From Nostoc calcicola FACHB-3891 (lineage in GTDB: Bacteria; Cyanobacteriota; Cyanobacteriia; Cyanobacteriales; Nostocaceae): 55,646 nucleotides of DNA. The position numbers and the translations under genes are program-made. Under the pieces are notes generated by a model. It saw only the letters and a program-made list of their open reading frames with translations. It was not told the DNA's origin and did not search any database. Numbering within the stretch: position 1 is the stretch's first letter; every line of letters starts with the position of its first letter. Of this stretch, positions 8,381 to 17,022 are shown one piece after another. Location of the stretch: assembly GCF_014697355.1 (NCBI RefSeq), contig NZ_JACJRQ010000046.1, positions 1 through 55,646 of the forward strand. Direction: 5' to 3'.

Positions 8381-10207
8381 CTATTCTTCTTGAAGTTGTT
8401 CAATTAGCTGAATGATTTGTTGATAATACTGAATATTTCCTTCTTGATAATACAAGTCTGCGGATTTCTGGAAATCGGTAATTGCTCGTTGCAAGTCACC
8501 CAAATTTCGGTAGACATCTGCTCTGAGGATGTAAGCTGAAGCCCAATGAGGTTGACGCTGTAGGGCTTGGTTTAAGTCCGCTAAAGCTAAGTTGAAGTCT
8601 TCCAAAAGAGAATAGCAACGCCCCCGATTGTACCAATCTTCAGTAAAGCTGGGATCGATCGCAATTGCCCGACTATAATCTTTTATCGCACCCTGATAAT
8701 CTTCTACGGCATAGCGAGCGTTAGCCCGATCGCTGTAAAATGCAGCAGATTGGGGATTGATTTGCAAAGCTTGGGTGTAATCTGCGATCGCACTTTCATA
8801 TTCTTCTAAAGCATAGCGCCCAGAAGCCCGGTTATAATATGCTTCAACTAAATCGGGATTGATTTCTAAAGCTTTGTCATAATCTGCAATTGCTCCATAT
8901 TCATCCCCTAAAAGACGACGAGCATTGCCCCGATTGCAGTAAGCTTGGGAAAAGTCAGGAATCAATTCTATGGCTTGGGTGTTATCATCAATTGCTCCTT
9001 GAAAATCTTGCAAAGCTTCACGGGCGATCGCCCGACCATAATAAGCTGCGGCTAAGTTATCATTAATCTGCAATGCCCGATCGTAATCTTTGATTGCTCC
9101 TTTATGATCTCCTATAGAACGACGAGCCGCGGCGCGATCGCAATATCCTTCAGCTAAGTTAGGATTGAGTTGTAATAAGCGATTACCATCTTCAATTGCA
9201 CCTTGATAGTTTCCCAATCGCCGAAGAGCATTCGCCCGAAAGCCGTATACTAAAGCTAGTGTGGGATTTTCTTGCAATGCTCTGTCATAATCTTCGATTG
9301 CACCTTGATAATCCTCAAGAGTGCTACGCACAAGACCACGTTCACAATAAGCTTGCACATCATCAGGATTGAGTTTCAGTGCTTGGTTAAAATCCTCAAT
9401 TGCGGCTTGATAATCTTGCAGGTGAGACAGAACCAAGCCGCGATTGTAATATGCGCCGGCAAAGTTGGGGTTAATTTTTAAAGCGTGGTTGTAAGAAGCG
9501 ATCGCACTTTCATAATCTGCTAGAGCGTAGTAGGCATTACCTCGATTATGATAAGCTTCTGCCAAGTTAGGATCTAATTCTAATGCCCGATCGTGATCGG
9601 CGATCGCTTCATGATAATTTCCTAAGATTTGGTGAATATTACCCCGATTGCTGTAAGCTGCGGCAAAATGGGGATACCACTGTAAAGCTTCCTGAAAATC
9701 TGCGATCGCTCCTTGAGAATCGCCCCAATCGAGACGAGCTACACCACGATTATGATAGGCATTGGCAATATCAATATTGATGTTATCAGCAAATTGGGTG
9801 CTGATTTCGATGGTTTGGATATAATCGGCGATCGCTTTGTCGTAATCTGCTAGAGCAAAGTAGGCATTACCGCGACTGTGGTAAGATTGGGCGAAGTTAG
9901 GGTCGATGGCTAATGCTTGGTTATGATCGGCGATCGCTTTTTGATAATCTCCTAAAAAGTAATGTGCATTGCCTCGGTGATAGTAGGCTGTGGTGAAATT
10001 GGGGTTGATTTCTATTGCGCGATTGAAATTGGCGATCGCACCGTGATAATCCTTAAGTTGAGAACTTGAAATAATGCCTCGATTATGGTAAGCTGCGGCG
10101 TAATCAGGATTGAGGTTGATTGCTTGGGTGTAAGCTGCGATCGCTGCTTGATAATCCCCTTGCAAATTTTTGTTAAATCCTTGGTTGAAAAAGTCTTCAG
10201 CATTCAT
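8381..10207 (-). CDS. TPR protein, about 17 tandem repeats
   Basis: A 608-residue protein made almost wholly of 34-residue tetratricopeptide repeats from residue 1 to about 575, with the pattern AYxNRGxxxxxLxDYxxAIxDYxxALxxxP in each. No signal peptide, membrane helix or catalytic domain is visible, so it is probably a soluble superhelical scaffold for protein-protein contacts. The DNA is also internally repetitive, with many HIP1 sites at repeat boundaries, which makes repeat-number change by recombination likely. The ATG at 10207 starts inside the first repeat's A helix and is the natural start. The partner proteins are unknown. Confidence 0.92.
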   Translation of the reverse strand: MNAEDFFNQGFNKNLQGDYQAAIAAYTQAINLNPDYAAAYHNRGIISSSQLKDYHGAIANFNRAIEINPNFTTAYYHRGNAHYFLGDYQKAIADHNQALAIDPNFAQSYHSRGNAYFALADYDKAIADYIQTIEISTQFADNINIDIANAYHNRGVARLDWGDSQGAIADFQEALQWYPHFAAAYSNRGNIHQILGNYHEAIADHDRALELDPNLAEAYHNRGNAYYALADYESAIASYNHALKINPNFAGAYYNRGLVLSHLQDYQAAIEDFNQALKLNPDDVQAYCERGLVRSTLEDYQGAIEDYDRALQENPTLALVYGFRANALRRLGNYQGAIEDGNRLLQLNPNLAEGYCDRAAARRSIGDHKGAIKDYDRALQINDNLAAAYYGRAIAREALQDFQGAIDDNTQAIELIPDFSQAYCNRGNARRLLGDEYGAIADYDKALEINPDLVEAYYNRASGRYALEEYESAIADYTQALQINPQSAAFYSDRANARYAVEDYQGAIKDYSRAIAIDPSFTEDWYNRGRCYSLLEDFNLALADLNQALQRQPHWASAYILRADVYRNLGDLQRAITDFQKSADLYYQEGNIQYYQQIIQLIEQLQEE

Positions 10208-10540
10208 GTAAATATTTTTTTACATATGATAATCCCTAGCTTTCAAGCATAGGGATTTTAAATTCAACTACTATTGTGCCTGGTGTTGGGACTTTTGGTT
10301 GCGATCGGGCGATCGGGTTTCATTGACACCAGTTTTGATTTATTTAGGCCATTTTACCCAGTAACAAACGAAGAATATGCAAAATAAATTGCCACCAAAT
10401 GCAATGTTCGAGATACTAGACTTCTTACAAAAGCCTTTCTTTGCGTTCTCTTCTCTGCGCCTCTGCGCCTCTGCGTGAGACAAAAAATATTTATGCATTA
10501 TGCAAGAGGTCTACTAGTGTGAGTTATGTGACACACTTTC
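10208..10540. other. Intergenic with a MITE-like element
   Basis: Between the TPR gene and the ABC permease; both are on the minus strand. It holds the MITE-like element at 10417-10513 and nothing else recognisable. Confidence 0.6.
10417..10513. mobile_element. MITE-like element, family A, copy 1 (97 bp)
   Basis: It begins TAGACTTCTTACAAAAG and ends TGCAAGAGGTCTA, imperfect terminal inverted repeats bounded by TA. The interior is a CTCTGCGCCTCTGCG repeat. The same termini bound the copies at 12715-12841 and 51379-51506, whose interiors differ from this one. Confidence 0.6.
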
Positions 10541-11323
10541 TTAGGTAAATAGTTTGGGGTAAATTTTTTGCCAAGCTAGTATTGCAAAAATTAGCGTCCA
10601 TGACAGTAAGCCGATTAATTTTAGAGACCATAATGGAGGTAAAGCTATAAAGCAGCGCAATAAGTCCACTAAAAGCGATAGAGGTAAGAGATTAACTATT
10701 TTAGCGAGAATTGCTGGCAGATTGTCGCGGGGATAGTAGATGCCGCAAAGACAAAACATGGGAATAATAAATAGAAAAACTGGTGCGTGTACTTCGTCAA
10801 TAGTGCGAACTGTACCTGCGGTAAACAATCCGGCGGCAGCAAACAATAGGCTACCTAAAAAAATAATTGGTAAAGATATTAATAATTGCCAACTAGGGTA
10901 AAACCCGAATAGAACTGCAAAGAATCCCATACTTGTACCTGCTATTGTGCCTTTAGTTGCTGCCCATAACCAGTCACCTAAAAAAACTTCTGTAAAGTTT
11001 AGGGGAGCTGTTAATAGTCCTTGCCAGGTTTTTTGTAATTGTAAACGGATAAAACTGCCGTAGGATGCTTCAAAAAAAGCTTGGAATAGTGTACTCACTC
11101 CCATCAATCCTGGAATCAGAAATTGTAAGTAAGGAATGGTTTTGCTGCCGTAGGAAACTTTTTCGACTAATGGTGATAAACCATAGCCAAAGGATATGAG
11201 GTAAATTATGGGTTCGGACAGTGGTAATACAAGATTGACAAGCCACGTTTTTTGATAAACTTTGGCATGACGATGCCAAACAGAATATATTCCCCAAAAT
11301 GTTACATAACTACTAAATTTCAT
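10541..11323 (-). CDS. ABC-2 type transporter permease
   Basis: A 260-residue membrane protein with six predicted helices (about 25-45, 60-85, 105-125, 135-160, 165-190, 235-255), of the NodJ/DrrB ABC-2 permease type. The segment around IPGLMGVSTLFQAFFEASYG is typical of this family. With the ATPase encoded 413 bp upstream on the same strand it should form a complete exporter. ABC-2 pairs of this type export lipids, polysaccharides or hydrophobic natural products. The position at the end of the leftward arm of the biosynthetic cluster suggests it exports the cluster's product. No clear ribosome site precedes the ATG. Confidence 0.85.
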   Translation of the reverse strand: MKFSSYVTFWGIYSVWHRHAKVYQKTWLVNLVLPLSEPIIYLISFGYGLSPLVEKVSYGSKTIPYLQFLIPGLMGVSTLFQAFFEASYGSFIRLQLQKTWQGLLTAPLNFTEVFLGDWLWAATKGTIAGTSMGFFAVLFGFYPSWQLLISLPIIFLGSLLFAAAGLFTAGTVRTIDEVHAPVFLFIIPMFCLCGIYYPRDNLPAILAKIVNLLPLSLLVDLLRCFIALPPLWSLKLIGLLSWTLIFAILAWQKIYPKLFT

Positions 11324-11736
11324 AAGGAAAAGGAGAAGGTTAAGAGGTTAGAGGAAGTATCAAAATAGATAGCATAAAAATAACTATTTACGCTAAAAAC
11401 CTTTAAAAACCTTACTAATAATTTATTTTAAAAAGTCTATATTATGACTTATACCAATTCTGTATGAAGATGCGCCAAACTATATGAGCAACGAACCGCA
11501 AAGGACGCAAAGGGCACAAAGAAAGAAAGAAAGAAAGAAAGAAAGAAGAAGCCAAGAAAATTTGGCGCAGCCTTACAAAGAAATGGTATTACGCAAAAAC
11601 TCTCTGAAACTCTTTCTTATTTCTTTGTGTCCTTTGCGTCCTTTGCGGTTCGTTTTTTCATGATTTTACATAAGTCCTGTATATAACGAAAATTAAAATT
11701 ATCGAGTTTAGAGATAAATAAAAATTATTCTATTGT
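11324..11736. other. Intergenic with MITE-like element and GAAA microsatellite
   Basis: It separates the exporter ATPase and permease genes. Most of it is the 139-bp element at 11451-11589, which contains a run of GAAA units at about 11519-11546. Just beyond the element is an inverted copy of the GAACCGCAAAGGACGCAAAG motif (11629-11651). A polar effect on permease expression is possible. Confidence 0.65.
11451..11589. mobile_element. MITE-like element, family B, copy 1 (139 bp)
   Basis: Left end ATACCAATTCTGTATGAAGA followed by TGCGCC; right end (inverted) ATACCATTTCTTTGTAAGGC followed by TGCGCC. The 26-base termini are clearly related. A second copy with the same two end types lies at 49539-49675 with a different interior. 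Such paired termini with no open frame are typical of a non-autonomous transposable element. Confidence 0.65.
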
Positions 11737-12660
11737 TTACCTTTCCTCTTTCCTCTCTAACGATTTACCAGTTATTCGTAAAAATACGTCTTCTAAATTA
11801 CCTGGGCGACGAGTCAAGCGGAGAGGATTTGTAGCACTTAATTGTTGCCATAACACTTGGGAATTTTCTGCTGGGAGACTGAGTAAATAACTTTTGCCAA
11901 AGGGATGATACCAAGTTTGATACTGCTTAGCTAGTTGTTGTAATGTCGCTTGTGAAATACCTTCAATTTCAACTATTTCTTTACCTATTTCGCTTTGAAT
12001 TATTTGCTGGGGAGAGCCAGTTTTAATGATTTTACCTTGTTGAAGTAAAATTAAATCATCACATAATCTTTCTGCTTCATCCATATAATGAGTTGTGAGC
12101 AATATTCCACACCCATTCTTTTTTAAATCAATAACTAATTGCCAAAAGTTTTGTCTAACATCTGGATCTAATCCAGTTGTAGGTTCGTCAAGAAATATGA
12201 AGCGAGGATGATTAATTAAAGCCCTTGCTAATACTAAACGCCTCTTTAATCCTGCTGACAAATTATTAATTCTATATTTAGCATAGTCTTGCATTTCTAC
12301 TAATGCTAGTAATTCTCTGGCCCTTTGTCTTGCTTTTTTTCCAGTAATTCGATAATGATGAGCAAAGAAAACTAAGTTTTCCATTACTGTAAAATCTGGA
12401 TCGATATTGTTTTCTTGTGAAACAATACCCATCATTTTTTTTGCTTCTCTGGGTTGAGATTGTACTTGGTAATTTCCTAATTGTACAAAACCACGGTTGG
12501 GAATTACTGCACCATACAACATACCAATTATTGTTGTTTTTCCTGCTCCATTTGACCCTAGTAAACCTAGAATCTGTCCGGAGTTGATAGTAAAACTAAC
12601 TCCTTGTACAACTGGTTTTTCTTTATAAAATTTCCATAAATCATACGCAGTTAATAGCAT
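11737..12660 (-). CDS. ABC transporter ATP-binding protein (DrrA/NodI type)
   Basis: A 307-residue ABC ATPase: Walker A GSNGAGKTT at 35-43, signature LSAGLKRR at 134-141, Walker B IFLDEP around Asp158-Glu159, and an H-loop in LLTTHYMDEAERL. The ~80-residue C-terminal extension with the PGNLEDVFLRITG tail is typical of the DrrA/CcmA-like drug and lipid exporter subfamily. It is the natural partner of the ABC-2 permease encoded downstream. It lies 188 bp downstream of the adenylate-forming enzyme on the same strand, with a MITE-like element in the gap. Likely role is export of the cluster product. Confidence 0.92.
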   Translation of the reverse strand: MLLTAYDLWKFYKEKPVVQGVSFTINSGQILGLLGSNGAGKTTIIGMLYGAVIPNRGFVQLGNYQVQSQPREAKKMMGIVSQENNIDPDFTVMENLVFFAHHYRITGKKARQRARELLALVEMQDYAKYRINNLSAGLKRRLVLARALINHPRFIFLDEPTTGLDPDVRQNFWQLVIDLKKNGCGILLTTHYMDEAERLCDDLILLQQGKIIKTGSPQQIIQSEIGKEIVEIEGISQATLQQLAKQYQTWYHPFGKSYLLSLPAENSQVLWQQLSATNPLRLTRRPGNLEDVFLRITGKSLERKEER

Positions 12661-12714
12661 TTATCTAATTTAAATAGTTATAACAATCGATGGGTTGATC
12701 GGAGAACTTGACAT

Positions 12715-12841
12715 TAGACTTCTTGCATAAGTCGGGAAAAGGGGAAGGGGAAAGGGGGAAAGGTTTGGTATTTTCCCTTTCCCCTTTAACATGAGTCCCT
12801 TTTCCCACAAGAGTGCAAAAAGCACTTTTGCAAGAGGTATA
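12715..12841. mobile_element. MITE-like element, family A, copy 2 (127 bp)
   Basis: It starts TAGACTTCTTGCATAAGTCG and ends TTTTGCAAGAGGTATA. The interior is a purine-rich GGGGAAAGGG tract with a complementary CCCTTTCCCC tract. By eye it is nearly identical, in inverted orientation, to 51379-51506 except for about 15 bases in the middle. TA flanks both sides. It ends 7 bp from the stop of the ligase gene. Confidence 0.75.
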
Positions 12842-12848
12842 TTACCTT

Positions 12849-14315
12849 TCATGATTGAACAATACCTCTTTGTTTAATAAAAGTTTCTGTTGTCTGGGAC
12901 AAGATGGGATAAGCCTGAAAATTTAATCTTAAAATTCGCTGATTTGGGTAATTATCCCAGCGACGATAAATATTTTGCCAATCGCTTAAAAAGAATGGTT
13001 CCAATCGTCCAATAGACTGTACAAGAGAGTGATATACCCTATCCCTCATTTCCTCATTGTCTTCGACATCTGGGCGTAGTTCTAAATCAAACTCTAAAAA
13101 CTGTCTTTCTTCTTTATAGACAAGGCTGGCGCGGTATATTCCAGTCAGAATTTTCTGTAATTCCTCGGCTTTTACCGCTTCATCTAATATATATTCTGAC
13201 AAATTTGTTCCACCCAGTACTAAGCAACTATCAGAACGCCCACTGACAGCGATTAAATTTGGCAGCCAATTACTAGCAGATTTAATAATCTTTAAAAATT
13301 TTTCATCTTGAGACATTAAGTCTTTTGAATTGAGAATAGTTTGCTTTAATTTTCTCCAGCTATAAAAGGCAACTTTATCATATACAAGATACCGTACTAA
13401 AGGAATGCCTTGCCATTTGGTAATACAAAGGCTACTGTCTACAGTTTCTAAAAAAGTGTTAGGAGCAACAAAGTGAAAAAATAAAGGAATTGGTAAATCT
13501 ATACCTAATTGTTGAGTAAGTATTTGATTTTGTACTAATAGCTTACGTAGGGCAATTGTTGCCAATGATTCAACTCCGAGTCCACCTGTATCTGTACTAC
13601 CGTACATGGAAAACATCAATGGTATATCTTCTGCTATACCAGCTTGTTTTTGCAAACAAGTGCGAGTGTTTTCGGGAAAAGGTTCGCTCAGTACAACATA
13701 CTTTAATTTATCCAATGGTAAAGGTTGTTGTAATTCATTTGCTTTGAGATGCAAGTGGGCTATGGCTGATGGTACAATGAGCAAAATTATCTGTTCCACA
13801 AAATTTTTGATTTTGTGAATTATTTCAATAATTTCTCGTAAATTATTTCCGGGAGTAACAACCCAGAAAGGATAGTTTAATTGCAGCGACATATTTTTTA
13901 ATCCCCAGGAAAAATGTTCTCCTGGAAGCCAGCTACCCAAACCTAATCCGACAATTGCTATTGTTTTTTTCTGATGAATAGCAAAAGATTTTTCTAAAAA
14001 TATTCGCGTCCCCAATGCTGCAAAGCGGTTGCTACTTTTGAGGTAAGGCCAAAAAAAAGGGTTGCCGGAAGAACCTGAAGAGCGAAAAATTGCTAATATT
14101 TGCTTAGAATCGTCTCCCAATAATTGTTCATAGGGATAGGCTAAAATGTAAGATTTTTTGTCTGTTGGAGGTAAATTTGCAAATGACTCTCCAATTTTTA
14201 CACCATGATTCTCCAAAAAATGCTGGTATGCTGGTACTTTTGTTTGAATTCGACGAGCAACTTTTTCTGCAATAATTTTTAATCCTAAAGTTTTTTTCAA
14301 TAAATTATCATTCAT
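12849..14315 (-). CDS. PaaK-like adenylate-forming enzyme (ANL superfamily)
   Basis: A 488-residue enzyme with the ATP-binding P-loop SSGSSGNP at 79-86, the adenylate motif YGSTDTGG at 238-245, and GRSD at 359-362 where the ANL hinge acidic residue sits. This pattern matches the phenylacetate-CoA ligase/coenzyme F390 synthetase branch and differs from the GH3 protein at the other end of the cluster. It should activate a carboxylic acid as acyl-AMP and pass it to CoA, an amine or another nucleophile; the acceptor is unknown. It sits between the Rieske oxygenase (23 bp upstream) and the exporter ATPase. Overall motif spacing is normal for the family, so it looks intact. Confidence 0.8.
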   Translation of the reverse strand: MNDNLLKKTLGLKIIAEKVARRIQTKVPAYQHFLENHGVKIGESFANLPPTDKKSYILAYPYEQLLGDDSKQILAIFRSSGSSGNPFFWPYLKSSNRFAALGTRIFLEKSFAIHQKKTIAIVGLGLGSWLPGEHFSWGLKNMSLQLNYPFWVVTPGNNLREIIEIIHKIKNFVEQIILLIVPSAIAHLHLKANELQQPLPLDKLKYVVLSEPFPENTRTCLQKQAGIAEDIPLMFSMYGSTDTGGLGVESLATIALRKLLVQNQILTQQLGIDLPIPLFFHFVAPNTFLETVDSSLCITKWQGIPLVRYLVYDKVAFYSWRKLKQTILNSKDLMSQDEKFLKIIKSASNWLPNLIAVSGRSDSCLVLGGTNLSEYILDEAVKAEELQKILTGIYRASLVYKEERQFLEFDLELRPDVEDNEEMRDRVYHSLVQSIGRLEPFFLSDWQNIYRRWDNYPNQRILRLNFQAYPILSQTTETFIKQRGIVQS

Positions 14316-14338
14316 AAAATTTGATTATCAAAAAATAA

Positions 14339-15379
14339 TTATAAAACCTTTTTTGTCCATACAGAAGGCTTAAGTTTATTCACATAATTCATGTATTGAA
14401 TCAGGGGTTCATCAATACTAATTAATGCATTAGGATTGTAGCGTATGTTGTCATAAATCATGCCGTCTTCACCCCTTAAAAAATAGTAGGCTAACTGGGT
14501 AAGTAAAAGTAATACGTGGGTAACCAGCGCACCCAGCAAACCTTTTCTTTTCTTTGCGACATAAATAGGCTGAATACGTGTTCTACCTGGTTCGATAAGA
14601 GTGTAAGCATAAATCATGTGCAATGGTGGTAATAGGCGCACATTTTTCATAATAGTTAAAAGTCCTATACAACCATCAGCATATCTCATTGTATATTCAT
14701 AATAATCACCAAGAATTTTTCGTCCAAGACGTTCTCTAGGTGTTGATTGAGGAAATTCACCACTTAAAGTAAAATCTATAATTGTTCCAGATGTATTTTG
14801 CTGCAAAGATAAATTCATTTTAATATTCAATTTATGTACTGTTTGTAGATGTTGAGCATCTATGCCGTTCATCATACAAATATGGTGATGGCAACTGCGC
14901 TCAAAAGCTTTATCGTGTTTTGCCACAATAGATTTACCTTTGAGTTCATCAAATTCGGGTACATTATGCGGTGCTTTGGTGTCTGGATAAATCCAAATAA
15001 AGTTATACTTTTCATCAGTGGCATAAGATTGAAGTTTTGCCTTCTCTGGGAGTGCAGATTGACATGGAATATCCTGACATTTTCCGTCTCCATCAAATGC
15101 CCAATGATGGAAAAAACAGCGAATAAAATTACCATCTACTCGCCCAATTCCTAAATCAGTTCCTAAATGCGGACAATATGCATCTAAAGCACGCAATTTA
15201 CCATCCTGTCCGCGAAAAATCACAATTCTTTGTCCACATAAGGTTAAAGATTTTACTTTACCTACTGGAACTTCTCGACTCAGACAAGCAATATACCAAC
15301 CTTCAGCTACAACATCCCAATTATTAAAGATTTTCATTTTTAATAAGGGTTGTGTGTTTTGATTTTGAGATTCATTCAT
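14339..15379 (-). CDS. Rieske non-heme iron oxygenase (KshA-like), copy A
   Basis: About 346 residues from the ATG at 15379; an in-frame GTG 12 bp further up is the alternative. Rieske ligands are Cys69, His71, Cys88 and His91 (CPH, then CFFHHW). The mononuclear iron site is NGIDAQHLQTVH, with Asp174, His177 and His182 as bridging Asp and two His ligands. A hydrophobic segment near the C-terminus (LVTHVLLLLTQLAYYFL) may touch the membrane, as in sterol- or lipid-acting members. The sequence is close to copy B at 17802-18854 (same CFFH and DAxHxxTVH patterns), so they are paralogues in opposite arms. It needs electrons from a ferredoxin. Substrate unknown; a lipid-like molecule is inferred. 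Confidence 0.88.
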   Translation of the reverse strand: MNESQNQNTQPLLKMKIFNNWDVVAEGWYIACLSREVPVGKVKSLTLCGQRIVIFRGQDGKLRALDAYCPHLGTDLGIGRVDGNFIRCFFHHWAFDGDGKCQDIPCQSALPEKAKLQSYATDEKYNFIWIYPDTKAPHNVPEFDELKGKSIVAKHDKAFERSCHHHICMMNGIDAQHLQTVHKLNIKMNLSLQQNTSGTIIDFTLSGEFPQSTPRERLGRKILGDYYEYTMRYADGCIGLLTIMKNVRLLPPLHMIYAYTLIEPGRTRIQPIYVAKKRKGLLGALVTHVLLLLTQLAYYFLRGEDGMIYDNIRYNPNALISIDEPLIQYMNYVNKLKPSVWTKKVL

Positions 15380-15420
15380 TAGCACTCGCACCTGACAATA
15401 AGATTATATATATTAGTAGT

Positions 15421-15506
15421 ACTTACGCAAGATGTGAACAAAAACCTTATTCTTGCGTAGCGGTAATTCATGAATTACCGCTACTTCCGTTATCTTTTGC
15501 GTAAGT
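15421..15506. repeat. Hairpin element with ACTTACGCAAGA ends
   Basis: It begins ACTTACGCAAGATGTG and ends ATCTTTTGCGTAAGT, near-perfect terminal inverted repeats. The centre is a perfect 28-bp palindrome (15457-15484) whose half is GTAGCGGTAATTCA. The arrangement resembles a small non-autonomous element. It lies between the SDR and Rieske genes. Confidence 0.6.
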
Positions 15507-15628
15507 CCTGATTAGATGGCAAAAACATAGCTTAGGTTATGGTATTGTGTCAAGTTAGAACCTTGTGTTTTCTTTTACTAACCTTATCGTATCTGCATTT
15601 ATTTTCTAGCAAACAATTTTGTAACAGC

Positions 15629-16471
15629 TTATCTTTGTCTGGCAAAAATTTTCTGACGATAGAATACTTTCATTGCCTGCACCCAAAATTTTTCAGGCAA
15701 AATCTTTTCAAAAAAACTTGTTAAATTCGTTTCTGCATCTACGCGTTCGCGGAGTTGGCGTCTTTTTCCTTCTGCAATATCAGCAACCCTAAGTGCCACT
15801 CGAAGAGTTTTGTCTCTAGCTTTATCGCTGAGGCTTGCTTTCCATTGATGGTAATTCTCTGTATGTTGGCGATAAGCTTCTTCTTGTCCTATTCCCCAGA
15901 TAGTATTTTGACCAAAATTAGTTTTACTTAATCCTAACTCTAGAAGCGTCACATCAACGCCATGAGGTTCTAATTCATAATACAAGCTTTCTGCCAATCC
16001 TTCTAGGGCATGTTTGCTAGCGCAGTAAGCAGCCATTAAAGGAAAACCAAGACTACCGCAAACAGAGGAGATAAAAATTACGTTACCATTCTGTTGACGA
16101 AGTAAAGGAAGTAAAGCACGAGTTAAAAAAACTGGGGCATAAAAGTTAACTTCCATTTGATAGCGAAATTGGGACTCGCTGACATTTTCTAAAGCACCCA
16201 GTAATCCAAAACCAGCGTTATTAATTAAACAATCTAATCCACCACTTTGCTGCACGAATTTTACCACTGCATCCCGTTGACTAGCTTCGGTGACTTCTAA
16301 ATTCAGGAGGGTTAACTTGTCTGGGTATTTTTCTTGTATATCAGCAAAAATTTGCCGTCGTTGTTCAAGATTCCGCATTGTGCAAAAAACATACCATCCC
16401 CTGAGTAGGAATTCATTTACCATTCCTCGCCCTAAACCAGAAGAACAACCAGTGATTAATACAGATTTCAT
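15629..16471 (-). CDS. Short-chain dehydrogenase/reductase (classical SDR)
   Basis: A 280-residue protein with the classical SDR signature: cofactor loop TGCSSGLG at 7-14, NNAG at 84-87, catalytic Ser135/136, Tyr149 and Lys153 (YCASK). There is no acidic residue at the end of strand beta-2; the Arg-rich CTMRNLEQRR stretch (30-39) suggests NADP(H). It should oxidise an alcohol or reduce a ketone. It is the first gene of the leftward arm, facing the rightward arm across a 545-bp divergent region. Products of the Rieske or hydroxylase steps are natural substrates, but this is inference. Confidence 0.9.
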   Translation of the reverse strand: MKSVLITGCSSGLGRGMVNEFLLRGWYVFCTMRNLEQRRQIFADIQEKYPDKLTLLNLEVTEASQRDAVVKFVQQSGGLDCLINNAGFGLLGALENVSESQFRYQMEVNFYAPVFLTRALLPLLRQQNGNVIFISSVCGSLGFPLMAAYCASKHALEGLAESLYYELEPHGVDVTLLELGLSKTNFGQNTIWGIGQEEAYRQHTENYHQWKASLSDKARDKTLRVALRVADIAEGKRRQLRERVDAETNLTSFFEKILPEKFWVQAMKVFYRQKIFARQR

Positions 16472-17016
16472 TTTAAGTAGATTGGTGCAATTAAAGATAA
16501 CTAGTAAAGGCTGTCATTTGTCTTTTGTCATTGGTTATTGGTAGGAGTTTTAAGTTTTTTTACGTTTTGTAATATAGTTTGTTTTATTTCCACTTACTTA
16601 CTGTGATTATATTACCACCCCACTATAATCGGAACACAACTATTTATAGTAGGTTTTTGCTTGATAGATTTATCTCAAAAATTTATCTGTGGAAGATATT
16701 GAAGAAGAATTCAGCTATTCTGAATTCAGGAGTCAGAATGAATAGTGGGGATTCAGACCCGCCACTGTATTGTTGACCACTAAATCAAGGATTTAGTGGG
16801 GGTCTTAAACCTCTGGATTCATCCACCAGTCGCACAAAAATAATTCTGAATTCTGGCGACTGACGCATGTATTCTGTTCAATAAATATCCATCTTCTCAA
16901 TTAAGAATCCGGTCAGCAATATTTAGAATTCGATTATCATGTGTAACAAATAAGGCTTGATTGGCTTTTCCGTGTTTATCCAGAGGATGTAATATTTTAA
17001 TTAGAGTTACATTTAT
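16472..17016. other. Divergent promoter region of the biosynthetic cluster
   Basis: This region must carry the promoters of both arms. I see a GAATTCAGGAGTCAGAAT repeat near 16721-16738, a 10-bp-arm inverted repeat at 16777-16799, and next to the rightward start the tail of a degraded DevA-like gene. A clear -10/-35 pair is not obvious. Confidence 0.6.
16777..16799. promoter_or_regulatory. Inverted repeat in the divergent region
   Basis: CCACTAAATC, AAG, GATTTAGTGG: perfect 10-base arms around a 3-base loop, with outer bases GAC/GTC able to extend it. It could be an operator for the two arms or a repeat remnant. No regulator gene lies in the cluster. Confidence 0.35.
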
Positions 17017-17022
17017 ATGCCA
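16897..17022 (-). pseudogene. Remnant of a DevA-type ABC ATPase (C-terminal end)
   Basis: The minus frame reads LFVTHDNRILNIADRILN then stop (stop codon 16897-16899). VTHDNRI(L/F)xIADRI is the H-loop region of DevA, the ATPase of the DevBCA glycolipid exporter family. Upstream the frame continues about 20 codons with weaker similarity and hits a stop near 17023. Walker A, signature and Walker B are absent, so only a scrap is left. It overlaps the start of the rightward arm, implying that the arm replaced or invaded an exporter gene. Confidence 0.6.

Noticed and set aside
15539..15724. Open frame of 61 codons opposite the SDR C-terminus
   Set aside because: It overlaps a real gene on the other strand and has low-complexity content.
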